DNA of 7,418 nt from Candidatus Aminicenantota bacterium (GTDB lineage Bacteria; Acidobacteriota; Aminicenantia; UBA2199). Location: positions 1,466,631 through 1,474,048 of the forward strand of contig CP070627.1 in the NCBI GenBank assembly GCA_020355945.1, read 5' to 3'. A program made the translations under genes and the position numbers. The notes under the pieces are model-generated. The model made no database searches. It was not told the origin of the DNA and saw only the letters and a list, made by a program, of their open reading frames with translations. Below are positions 1 through 5,831 of this stretch, in pieces (the first letter of the stretch is position 1; each line of letters opens with the position of its first letter).

Positions 1-108
1 CATGATCGAATGAGCCTCAGGGAGGTGGCCGAAGGACACCGTACGGGCGAATGAGACATGAACTGCATGATAAGTTTTTCCAAAACTGAATAGTTACTGC
101 CGAATCAA
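1..108. other. Leader region with RNA-like hairpins, no gene
   Basis: No convincing coding frame crosses this stretch. It contains compact fold-back elements. CCTC (15-18) can pair with GAGG (22-25). Alternatively GGTG (24-27) pairs with CACC (37-40) and continues past a G.A mismatch with CC/GG around a GAA loop. CCGTACGG (39-46) is a perfect palindrome. AGTTTT (73-78) pairs with AAAACT (82-87) over a 3-nt loop. The octamer CGAATGAG occurs at 7-14 and again at 48-55. The style resembles part of a structured RNA, for example a group II intron domain or the tail of an element lying upstream, but no diagnostic intron core can be identified. It could equally be ordinary intergenic DNA. Confidence 0.2.
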
Positions 109-137
109 TTGAAATACCCGACCGATTCTGGTACAAT
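109..137 (+). promoter_or_regulatory. Probable sigma-70-type promoter for the Yip1/DUF2752 genes
   Basis: A -35 hexamer TTGAAA (109-114) is separated by exactly 17 nt from a -10 hexamer TACAAT (132-137). Each differs from consensus at one position. Transcription would start near 144-145, about 35 nt before the Yip1 start codon, whose AGGAGG ribosome site lies at 168-173. The position and spacing suit a housekeeping promoter. No operator is evident. Called from motif matching only. Confidence 0.6.
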
Positions 138-178
138 AAAAAATGCTTTTATATAAGACTGTAGGATAGGAGGAAATA

Positions 179-937
179 ATGAACCAGGATGATACATTCC
201 AGGACTCTTCTTCAGCCGGAGGAAATGGGACAAACGGTGCTGAAGTTGTAAAATTAATCGTTCCCTTTGAAGACCCATCAAAAGATTTCTTTACAGGGCT
301 TTTCCAAACCATGAAGCTGGTTTTATTCCAACCCACCAATTTTTTCCGCAATTATAAACTGGACGGGTCAATCGGGAAACCGCTCCTGTTTGCCATGATT
401 GTAGGATGGGTTTCAGCAGCTATCAGTATGATTTGGGGAATGTTCATTAGCGAATGGATATTTACGGCCTTGCGTGAATTACGAGATCATCTGCCTGAAA
501 TCGAGGGAATGGACTGGGAACAATGGGAACAAATAGGCGCTGCCGAAGGAGCGTTTGATACCATAGTGGGGATCATATTGGCCCCTTTTTTCATCCTGAT
601 TGCTGTGTTTATTGCTGCCGGTATTTATCACTTGTTTTTATTGATGGTGAAAGGCGCCAACAAAAACTTTGAAACCACGTTTAATGTAACTGCCTATGGC
701 ATGGCAGCCCAGGTGGCTCAAATTATCCCCTTTTGCGGTAGTTTAATTGCATGGGCCTATGGGATTGTTTTGGCCATCATCGGTTTAACGGAGGCGCATA
801 AAACAGACAGTTGGAAAGCGGTTTTTGCCGTCTTTGGCCCGGGGATTCTCTGCTGCTTTTGCTGCCTGTTAATTATTATGCTGTTGGGTGGAATCGGAGC
901 TTTAGTTCCTGCACTGGAAAAAATACCGTGGAATTAA
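179..937 (+). CDS. Yip1-family multi-pass membrane protein
   Basis: A 252-residue integral membrane protein. The first 45 residues are polar and acidic. They are followed by the pre-membrane motif QPTNFFRNY (51-59) and about five hydrophobic segments (roughly 69-90, 129-157, 172-185, 188-203, 213-240). The pattern of a 'P..FFR' entry motif, then IYHLFL, YG, and a G/T-rich turn near GLTEAHKTD (202-210), is that of bacterial Yip1-domain proteins. Their eukaryotic relatives act in vesicle trafficking; the bacterial function is unknown. Between segments 1 and 2 lies an acidic, Trp-rich loop (99-128). An unusual CCFCC cluster sits at 225-229 inside the last hydrophobic segment. The start is fixed by AGGAGG at 168-173, 5 nt ahead of ATG. 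The 3' end overlaps the next gene by 10 nt, implying co-expression. Family assignment is good; role is not known. Confidence 0.83.
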   Translation: MNQDDTFQDSSSAGGNGTNGAEVVKLIVPFEDPSKDFFTGLFQTMKLVLFQPTNFFRNYKLDGSIGKPLLFAMIVGWVSAAISMIWGMFISEWIFTALRELRDHLPEIEGMDWEQWEQIGAAEGAFDTIVGIILAPFFILIAVFIAAGIYHLFLLMVKGANKNFETTFNVTAYGMAAQVAQIIPFCGSLIAWAYGIVLAIIGLTEAHKTDSWKAVFAVFGPGILCCFCCLLIIMLLGGIGALVPALEKIPWN

Positions 938-1341
938 ACCATATCCAACGAAAAAAAGGGGAACTGAACCTCCCCCTGGTCTATTTGCTGGTGGCAGGTA
1001 CGGGCGCTCTTTTGCTGACTATCCTTTATCTTTTTGATCGGCTGCCCCACCTTCCTTGCGTGTTTAAAACCATTACCGGGTATCCCTGCCCCACCTGCGG
1101 AAGCACAAGAATTATGTCCGGTCTCATTGAACTGGATATCCTCTCTGCCTTTCGTTGGAATCCGCTGCTTTTCCTGGCGGGCATCGCTTTTATTGCCTGG
1201 GTGTTTTACGGGTTTTACATGTTATTCTCCGGGAGAAAAATCCGGGTAACCCTCACAAGAAAAGAGAGCTTGTTCCTGCGATTGGGGTTGGTGATATTAT
1301 TCATACTCAACTGGATTTACCTGGCGATTTCCGGGATTTAA
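928..1341 (+). CDS. DUF2752 family membrane protein
   Basis: A 137-residue membrane protein if it starts at GTG 928. Three hydrophobic segments are visible (about 15-36, 78-100, 115-135). Between the first two lies the DUF2752 signature: C44-x-F, TGYPCPTCGSTR (50-61, with C54 and C57), then D70 and FRWNPL (75-80). The CPxCGxTR core, reminiscent of a metal- or thiol-binding site, is highly characteristic. The biochemical function is unknown. The same frame is open back to an ATG at 811, but those extra residues are only an out-of-frame reading of the Yip1 gene. GTG 928 gives the expected family length and a 10-nt overlap with the Yip1 stop, typical of translational coupling. The ribosome site is weak (only GGA at 915-917), which also favours coupling. 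An internal CTG near 964 cannot be excluded as start. Confidence 0.82.
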   Translation: MELNHIQRKKGELNLPLVYLLVAGTGALLLTILYLFDRLPHLPCVFKTITGYPCPTCGSTRIMSGLIELDILSAFRWNPLLFLAGIAFIAWVFYGFYMLFSGRKIRVTLTRKESLFLRLGLVILFILNWIYLAISGI

Positions 1342-1381
1342 AAATATTTTGAACATGATGTAAATATTTGGAGGTTTTGAA

Positions 1382-3172
1382 ATGTTAAAAAAAATTTTTC
1401 CGCTGGCTTTGATCTTAATCGGTGTTATTGCCATTTCTTATGTCTCTGCTGCCAGGAGGGATGAAACTTCGGTCAATGCCGATGTCAAATTGATCCTGGA
1501 TGAAAAGATACCCATGCGGGATGGGGTGAAACTCTCGGCAAGGATCTGGATGCCGGAAAAGATGGCAGAACCGCTGCCCACTGTTTTCGTTTTTACCCCT
1601 TATATCTCTGATGAGTCACAGGAACGGGGGATGTTTTTTGCCCGCAGGGGATACGTTTACATCAGCACAGACACCAGGGGCAGGGGAAATTCACAAGGAA
1701 TGTCTTACCCCCTGGAAGGGGACAAACACAGCAAGGATATTTACGATATGGTTACCTGGATTGCCAAACAGCCCTGGTCTGACAGCCGGGTAGTCATGCG
1801 CGGCGGGTCTTACCGGGGAATGGTGCAATGGCAAGCAATGAAAACCCGGCCCCAAAACCTGGTATCCATTGTACCGACTGCATCCGCTTACCCGGGGCTC
1901 GATTTCCCCTCGAGTCTCAATATATTCTACCTGTACACCGCCCGATGGTTGGCCTCCACCAACGGCTTAACCGACAACGCTTCCCTATTTGGAGACAACA
2001 ATTATTGGAAAGACAAATACCTGAAACAATACCGGGAACATCTTCCCTATTCTCAATTCTGGAAGCTGGCCGGCATTGAAGAACGAATCTTTAAGCGATG
2101 GCTGGCGCATCCTTACTTTGATGAATTCTGGCAATCCTGTTCACCAACACCAGGAGATTACCAGGATATCAATATCCCGATTCTCTCTATTACCGGTTAT
2201 TTTGACGGCGATCAACTGGGAGCCTTGACTTACTATAAAGAGTTCATGAAATATGCCTCAAAAGAAGCAAAAAAGAATCATTACCTGGTTATTGGACCCT
2301 GGGACCATGGAGGCACACGAAAACCGCGGCAAGAGATGGGTGGTTTGAAGTTCGGTAAAAACGCTGTCCTGGATATGGACCGGCTGCACCTGAAGTGGTA
2401 CGACTGGCATTTAAAAGGAAAAGAACGCCCACCGTTTCTTAAAAATAGGGTTTGCTATTATGTGATGGGTGCCAATAAATGGAAATATGCCTCAACCCTG
2501 GAAGAGGTTTCCAATGCTCAACAGGTATGGTATCTTTCCTCGGAAAAAGGCAGGGCCAATGATGTATTTCATTCGGGCAAATTGACTAAAAAGATGCCCG
2601 GCAGAGAAAAACCGGACCGGTTTGAGTACGACCCGTTGGATATCTCCCCGGCAAAGCACTTTAACTACCCGGATGCCTTTGTCAATTACACAGGTCAAAC
2701 AGAGGCATTTGCCCGACATAAACTCATTTACCACAGCCCACCGCTGGACCAGGACCTGGAGGTCTCCGGTTTCATCACCTTTAACGCCTATATATCACTG
2801 GATGTACCGGACACTGATTTCAAGGTGATGTTATATGAGATTAAACCCGATGGCAGTAGTATTTTGCTTACCTGGACCGTCATGCGTGCCCGGTATCGAA
2901 ATTCCCTGTCCAAACCCGAACTGGTAAAACCCGGGAAAATCCATCTCTATCCATTCGACAAATTTGATTTTTTCTCCCGTAAAATCACCAAAGGAAGCAG
3001 GTTCCGCCTGATCATCAGTGCAATCAATTCTCCCAATTGGGAAAAAAATTACAATTCAGGTGGTGTGGTAGCAGAAGAAACATCCAAAGATGCCCGCAAA
3101 GCCGTAATCACCCTATACCATGATAAAAAACACCCCAGTCACCTGGTACTGCCAGTGACCATCAATCAGTAA
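1382..3172 (+). CDS. Secreted CocE/NonD (X-Pro dipeptidyl-peptidase S15-type) hydrolase
   Basis: A 596-residue serine hydrolase of the CocE / peptidase S15 group, which cleaves esters, acyl groups or X-Pro dipeptides depending on the member. A signal peptide (about 1-23: KK, hydrophobic core, then VSA) with no lipobox predicts export. The alpha/beta-hydrolase domain spans about 40-330. Recognisable elements are IPMRDGVKL (43-51), TPY (72-74, position of the oxyanion-hole Tyr), DTRGRGNSQG (97-106), nucleophile elbow GGSYRG (141-146, Ser143), TGYFDGD (271-277, Asp275) and GPWDHGG (305-311, His309), so the triad looks complete. The rest (about 350-590) matches the C-terminal jelly-roll of the family, for example LEVSGFITFNAYIS and DTDFKVMLYEI. 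GGAGG at 1370-1374, 7 nt before ATG, fixes the start. The gene lies 40 nt after the DUF2752 gene, in a gap where the 8-mer AAATATTT occurs twice. The substrate cannot be told; cocaine esterase activity should not be assumed. Confidence 0.93.
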   Translation: MLKKIFPLALILIGVIAISYVSAARRDETSVNADVKLILDEKIPMRDGVKLSARIWMPEKMAEPLPTVFVFTPYISDESQERGMFFARRGYVYISTDTRGRGNSQGMSYPLEGDKHSKDIYDMVTWIAKQPWSDSRVVMRGGSYRGMVQWQAMKTRPQNLVSIVPTASAYPGLDFPSSLNIFYLYTARWLASTNGLTDNASLFGDNNYWKDKYLKQYREHLPYSQFWKLAGIEERIFKRWLAHPYFDEFWQSCSPTPGDYQDINIPILSITGYFDGDQLGALTYYKEFMKYASKEAKKNHYLVIGPWDHGGTRKPRQEMGGLKFGKNAVLDMDRLHLKWYDWHLKGKERPPFLKNRVCYYVMGANKWKYASTLEEVSNAQQVWYLSSEKGRANDVFHSGKLTKKMPGREKPDRFEYDPLDISPAKHFNYPDAFVNYTGQTEAFARHKLIYHSPPLDQDLEVSGFITFNAYISLDVPDTDFKVMLYEIKPDGSSILLTWTVMRARYRNSLSKPELVKPGKIHLYPFDKFDFFSRKITKGSRFRLIISAINSPNWEKNYNSGGVVAEETSKDARKAVITLYHDKKHPSHLVLPVTINQ

Positions 3173-3195
3173 GCCAGTGAATCAGTGGACCAGTG
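3164..3195. repeat. Tandem 8-nt repeat, CAGTG type (4 units)
   Basis: Four consecutive octamers, AATCAGTA, AGCCAGTG, AATCAGTG and GACCAGTG, share the pattern NNNCAGTR with exact 8-nt periodicity. The array begins inside the last codons of the hydrolase gene and includes its TAA stop (3170-3172), so the repeat touches the end of the protein (...INQ). Function is unknown; it could be a slippage-derived microsatellite or a fragment of a dispersed repeat. Confidence 0.6.
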
Positions 3196-3199
3196 AGAA

Positions 3200-3223
3200 A
3201 GAAGTTAAGAAGGTGAGAAGGTG
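3200..3223. repeat. Tandem 8-nt repeat, AGAAGGTG type (3 units)
   Basis: Three octamers, AGAAGTTA, AGAAGGTG and AGAAGGTG, follow the CAGTG array after a 4-nt AGAA spacer, and the run decays into AAAAAGATG. The purine-rich strand is the + strand. This is a second array of the same unit length with a different unit sequence. The stretch that follows (3224-3336) is AT-rich, with a small CTTAA/TTAAG inverted repeat (3279-3283 and 3294-3298), a weak TATAGT (3288-3293) lacking a matching -35 box, and no gene. Confidence 0.55.
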
Positions 3224-3336
3224 AAAAAGATGTCCTAAAACATGAAATCGGTCGAATTCCCCTGCAAATTATTCTATCCTTAAGTCTTATAGTTTAAGAG
3301 TAATGTCAAAACTTTGATGAAAGAAAATGAAAAAAA

Positions 3337-3409
3337 TTAGCCACAGAGGACACAGAGGACACAGAGTTTTTTATTTTCCCTCTGTGCTCTCTGTGCTCTC
3401 TGTGGCTAA
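3337..3409. repeat. Inverted repeat made of 9-nt CACAGAGGA units (long hairpin)
   Basis: The left arm (3337-3366) starts TTAGC and holds 9-nt units CACAGAGGA at 3342-3350 and 3351-3359 plus a partial one. The right arm (3380-3409) holds CTCTGTGCT twice (3380-3388, 3389-3397) and ends in GGCTAA. The 30-nt arms are complementary at 26 positions; the four mismatches are two symmetrical GA-versus-CT doublets at the unit junctions. The 13-nt T-rich loop is 3367-3379. Sequences of this 'CCACAGAGGACACAGAG' kind are, from memory, scattered between genes in many uncultured bacterial genomes. Here it ends 22 nt before a start codon, so it would form a stable hairpin in the mRNA leader while leaving the ribosome site free. 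No transposase or target duplication is seen. A T-rich tail follows the hairpin only on the - strand. Confidence 0.85.
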
Positions 3410-3431
3410 AAAATCAAACCCGGAGGAAAAA

Positions 3432-4502
3432 ATGAAAAAAGTAACACTGCTTATTTTCTTACTAATGTTTGTCTTTATCCATCTTTTAAATGCAAAGAAA
3501 GTTGCCAATTTGCCGGAAGTCATGAAACCGGTATCTATTGCCGTTGATGGCAGCCAGTTATTCATCACTGATAGCACAAATGAAAGCACCATCCATATTT
3601 ATTCATTGCAGCCTTTCACCCATGTTAAGACTTTTGGAAAGCCAGGAGAAGGACCCGGCGAATTCATGAGTTTACCTCACCTCACTGTATATCCCGATCA
3701 TTTACTGATCAACGGTATGAAAAAACTGCAAACCTTTTCACGGGATGGTGCCTTTCAAAAAGAGATGAAATTACCATTTATGCATTTCTATTTTTATTAT
3801 CCTCTTCTTTCTATAGGAGACCGTTATGTGCGGTTAAGATTAGAACCTTCGGAAGAAGAGAAAAAGTTTATATTTAAAGCCGATCTTTTGGATAAGAATT
3901 TCGATTTGGTTAAGAAGTTCTATCAAGGTGGACCGCCTCAGATTCTTCCGCCGCGCCGGGGTGCGGCACCCCAAAAAAAAGAACTTGATGTGGTTTATGA
4001 CTATTTGGACCTCGCCATCTCGGGGAATCGGATATTTATTGCCGACAGCCGAAAAGGATTTTTTATTGCTGTGTTCGACCATCAAGGCAATATGCTCTAT
4101 GAGATTAACAAAGCCTATAGTAAATTGAAGATTCCCGGTGAATTTAAGGAAGATTTCATGCAAGAACAGCGCCGCTCACCCAATTGGGAAAGGCTGAAAC
4201 AAATGTTTAATTATAAATTCAAAGAATACTTCCCGGCATTTTTCAGTTTCAAAATCGATAATCAAAAGATCTATGTCACCACCTATGAAAAGAAAGGGAA
4301 CAACTATGAGATTGTTATCCTGGACCTGGAAGGAAATATACTTAAACGCTCTAGCAGTTTTCCCTTGCATCCGCTTCAACGAATATCTCGACGGTTTGTT
4401 TCCTACAGCAATGAATATGACATTGTTGACGACAAGATTTACTACCTTATTGAAAATAAAGATACGGAAGAGTGGGAACTGCATGCAGTAGAGATTAGAT
4501 AG
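3432..4502 (+). CDS. Exported six-bladed beta-propeller protein (NHL-like), copy 1
   Basis: A 356-residue protein with an N-terminal signal peptide (about 1-21: KK, Phe/Leu-rich core, ending LLNA). The rest is rich in short beta-strand patterns: VSIAVDGSQLFITDS (34-48), GKPGEGPGEF (69-78), LAISGNRIFIADS (194-206), FDHQGNMLYEI (215-225), KIDNQKIYVTT (274-284) and LDLEGNILKR (297-306). The 'GxGPGEF' loop and alternating 'G.r.yv.d' / 'd..Gn.l' blade signatures are typical of the bacterial 6-bladed propeller group, a binding scaffold whose ligand is usually unknown. The same frame is open upstream to an ATG at 3327, but those 35 codons translate the inverted repeat into low-complexity HRGHRGHR and SVLSVLSV. 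ATG 3432 is preferred because it has GGAGG at 3422-3426 and begins a clean signal peptide. No catalytic motif is seen. Confidence 0.8.
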   Translation: MKKVTLLIFLLMFVFIHLLNAKKVANLPEVMKPVSIAVDGSQLFITDSTNESTIHIYSLQPFTHVKTFGKPGEGPGEFMSLPHLTVYPDHLLINGMKKLQTFSRDGAFQKEMKLPFMHFYFYYPLLSIGDRYVRLRLEPSEEEKKFIFKADLLDKNFDLVKKFYQGGPPQILPPRRGAAPQKKELDVVYDYLDLAISGNRIFIADSRKGFFIAVFDHQGNMLYEINKAYSKLKIPGEFKEDFMQEQRRSPNWERLKQMFNYKFKEYFPAFFSFKIDNQKIYVTTYEKKGNNYEIVILDLEGNILKRSSSFPLHPLQRISRRFVSYSNEYDIVDDKIYYLIENKDTEEWELHAVEIR

Positions 4503-4542
4503 TCTGAAGCCCAGGGTTAGCAAACTTTTTTTAAGGAACCTT

Positions 4543-4570
4543 CGTATTACCTGTATTGGAAATACGTTTT
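4543..4570 (+). terminator. Small hairpin with T-run between the propeller genes
   Basis: CGTATT (4543-4548) pairs with AATACG (4561-4566). After an A.A mismatch, CC (4550-4551) pairs with GG (4558-4559) around a 6-nt loop, and TTTT (4567-4570) follows directly. This is the shape of a weak intrinsic terminator or attenuator. It abuts the GAGGAGG ribosome site (4571-4577) of the next gene, so it might instead modulate readthrough or translation. The AT-rich stem and short T-run keep confidence modest. Confidence 0.4.
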
Positions 4571-4581
4571 GAGGAGGAATC

Positions 4582-5697
4582 ATGAACAGGAAAGGAATGA
4601 TCGGTTTGATTGCCATGTTATTGATAACAGCAAATATAGCAGCAGAGTTAAAAATTATTGAAAACCCCGGAACTCCCCCAGGTGAAAATGCCGGGAGAGT
4701 AATCATCCCCAAAGAAATGATGCGGATTACCGATGAATCAGAAGATTTTTATTTCAAGCAGCCCCGTCGTATCAAGATTGCACCGGATGAAAGCATCTTT
4801 CTGGTTGATGAAAACCAGTTCTTACGATTTGATAAAAAAGGTAAATTTTTAAACAACCAGCAGAAAAAAGGACAGGGACCCGGTGAATATACCTATCTCC
4901 TTTACTACCAGTTCATGGACAATAAAATTTATATTTTTGGTTCCCCCCCTTATAAACTGGTTGAAACAGATATGCAAGGAAACCTTCTCAAGGAAACCAG
5001 GCTCACGGGAACACAAAGATTCAGGTGGATTTCCGGTTTCGTAAAAGGTAAAGATAAATTCTGGTTTATCAGTTCATCTTTCCGAGCGGTACTCAATAGA
5101 AACACAGGAGAGCAAACCCTGGACCAGGAACTGGCATGGGGTACCCTGGACGGAAAAATTGAGAAAACCGGGATATTATTTCCTGAGACGTGGTACATGG
5201 TAAAAGGAACTTCAAAAGATGGCGTTCGCGCAAGGTTAAGAAGCATGGTGAGACCAATTTTTGTAAGAGATCAGTCAAACTTATACGTATCCAATACACA
5301 AAAATACCTGGTTCAGCGTGTAGACCTGGAAGAGGTAAAAGCCGTGCATAAATTTAACAGGAAGTATACCAGTGTCCCTTATAAGGACGATAAACCCAAA
5401 GAGGAAAACAATAGAATCATTGGCCCGGAACCTGAATATTTCAGTGATATCCAGGCTATTCTTTTTTACAGTGATCAATTATGGATACTGACCTCCACGG
5501 TGGTAAAAGACAAAGGGGTGTTGGTGGATGTTTTTACAAAGGAAGGGAAATATATCGATAATTTCTATTTAAAATTACCCCGGTTAACAACGGCAAATGA
5601 TATGGATCGCAAACCCCTTACCCTTTACAGAAATTTTTTATTTACTGCGGAAGAGGATGATGATGGGGACATAACAGTTGTTAAATATAAATTATGA
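4582..5697 (+). CDS. Exported six-bladed beta-propeller protein, copy 2
   Basis: A 371-residue protein with a signal peptide (about 1-21, ending NIAA). Propeller signatures are visible: RRIKIAPDESIFLVDEN (62-78), FDKKGKFL (83-90), KKGQGPGEY (95-103, equivalent to GKPGEGPGEF in the preceding gene), MDNKIYIFG (112-120), TDMQGNLLKE (129-138), VRDQSNLYVSN (228-238) and TKEGKYIDNF (319-328). The C-terminus has an acidic EEDDDGD run (357-363). Overall the two propellers align in motif order but differ widely in sequence, so they look like an old tandem duplication or two members of an expanded family. A strong GAGGAGG (4571-4577) precedes ATG by 4 nt. The ligand or partner is unknown. It is probably extracytoplasmic, as no lipobox or membrane anchor is seen beyond the signal peptide. 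Confidence 0.78.
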   Translation: MNRKGMIGLIAMLLITANIAAELKIIENPGTPPGENAGRVIIPKEMMRITDESEDFYFKQPRRIKIAPDESIFLVDENQFLRFDKKGKFLNNQQKKGQGPGEYTYLLYYQFMDNKIYIFGSPPYKLVETDMQGNLLKETRLTGTQRFRWISGFVKGKDKFWFISSSFRAVLNRNTGEQTLDQELAWGTLDGKIEKTGILFPETWYMVKGTSKDGVRARLRSMVRPIFVRDQSNLYVSNTQKYLVQRVDLEEVKAVHKFNRKYTSVPYKDDKPKEENNRIIGPEPEYFSDIQAILFYSDQLWILTSTVVKDKGVLVDVFTKEGKYIDNFYLKLPRLTTANDMDRKPLTLYRNFLFTAEEDDDGDITVVKYKL

Positions 5698-5710
5698 GTT
5701 AGAACAAGTT

Positions 5711-5743
5711 CCGCCAGTTCTTAAAAATCAGGCGGTTTATTTT
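5711..5743 (+). terminator. Possible intrinsic terminator after propeller copy 2
   Basis: CCGCC (5711-5715) and GGCGG (5731-5735) form a GC-rich 5-bp stem followed by TTTATTTT (5736-5743), starting 13 nt after the stop codon. The 15-nt loop is longer than usual. A competing stem AGAAC (5701-5705) / GTTCT (5717-5721) overlaps it. It sits where a terminator is expected, just before a new promoter. Confidence 0.45.
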
Positions 5744-5752
5744 GGTTAACTA

Positions 5753-5781
5753 TTGACTTTTGAACGTTTTTTTATTATAAT
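5753..5781 (+). promoter_or_regulatory. Strong sigma-70-type promoter for the ligase unit
   Basis: TTGACT (5753-5758) and a perfect TATAAT (5776-5781) are separated by exactly 17 nt. One mismatch over both hexamers makes this the best promoter match in the window. Transcription should begin near 5788, leaving a leader of about 44 nt with an AAAGGA ribosome site (5816-5821) 10 nt before the ligase ATG. It separates the ligase from the propeller genes transcriptionally. Confidence 0.75.
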
Positions 5782-5790
5782 GAGACCTTC

Positions 5791-5800
5791 GGAACATTCC
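5791..5800. promoter_or_regulatory. Possible operator: GGAA-CA-TTCC inverted repeat
   Basis: A 4+4 inverted repeat with a 2-nt centre lies a few bases after the predicted transcription start of the ligase unit, a position where a repressor could act. It is short enough to occur by chance and no regulator gene is nearby. Confidence 0.15.
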
Positions 5801-5831
5801 TGGCAAAAACCCATCAAAGGACGATCAAACC

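Noticed and set aside
811..927. ATG 811 as start of the DUF2752 gene (176 residues)
   Set aside because: The extra 39 residues are an alternative-frame reading of the Yip1 gene with no DUF2752 similarity. GTG 928 gives the family's usual N-terminus and length.
1382..3172. Naming the hydrolase as cocaine esterase
   Set aside because: The family shares the triad but spans esterases, amidases and X-Pro peptidases. Nothing in the sequence fixes the substrate.
3288..3293. TATAGT as a -10 box for propeller copy 1
   Set aside because: No acceptable -35 hexamer lies 16-19 nt upstream, so it was not listed as a promoter.
3337..3409. CRISPR array suggested by the repeated CACAGAGGA units
   Set aside because: Units are 9 nt with no spacers between them, and the two halves are inverted. 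No cas gene is present.
3337..3409. Inverted repeat as an insertion sequence or complete MITE
   Set aside because: No transposase frame and no target-site duplication are visible; direct evidence supports only an inverted repeat.
3840..4163. Antisense frame of 107 codons within propeller copy 1
   Set aside because: It lies wholly opposite a well-supported gene, has no ribosome site or recognisable motif, and mirrors codons of the + strand gene.
4176..4712. Antisense frame of 178 codons spanning the gap between the propellers
   Set aside because: It is long but runs opposite two exported-propeller genes and their intergenic hairpin. The predicted peptide has no family pattern, and no promoter or ribosome site was seen for it.
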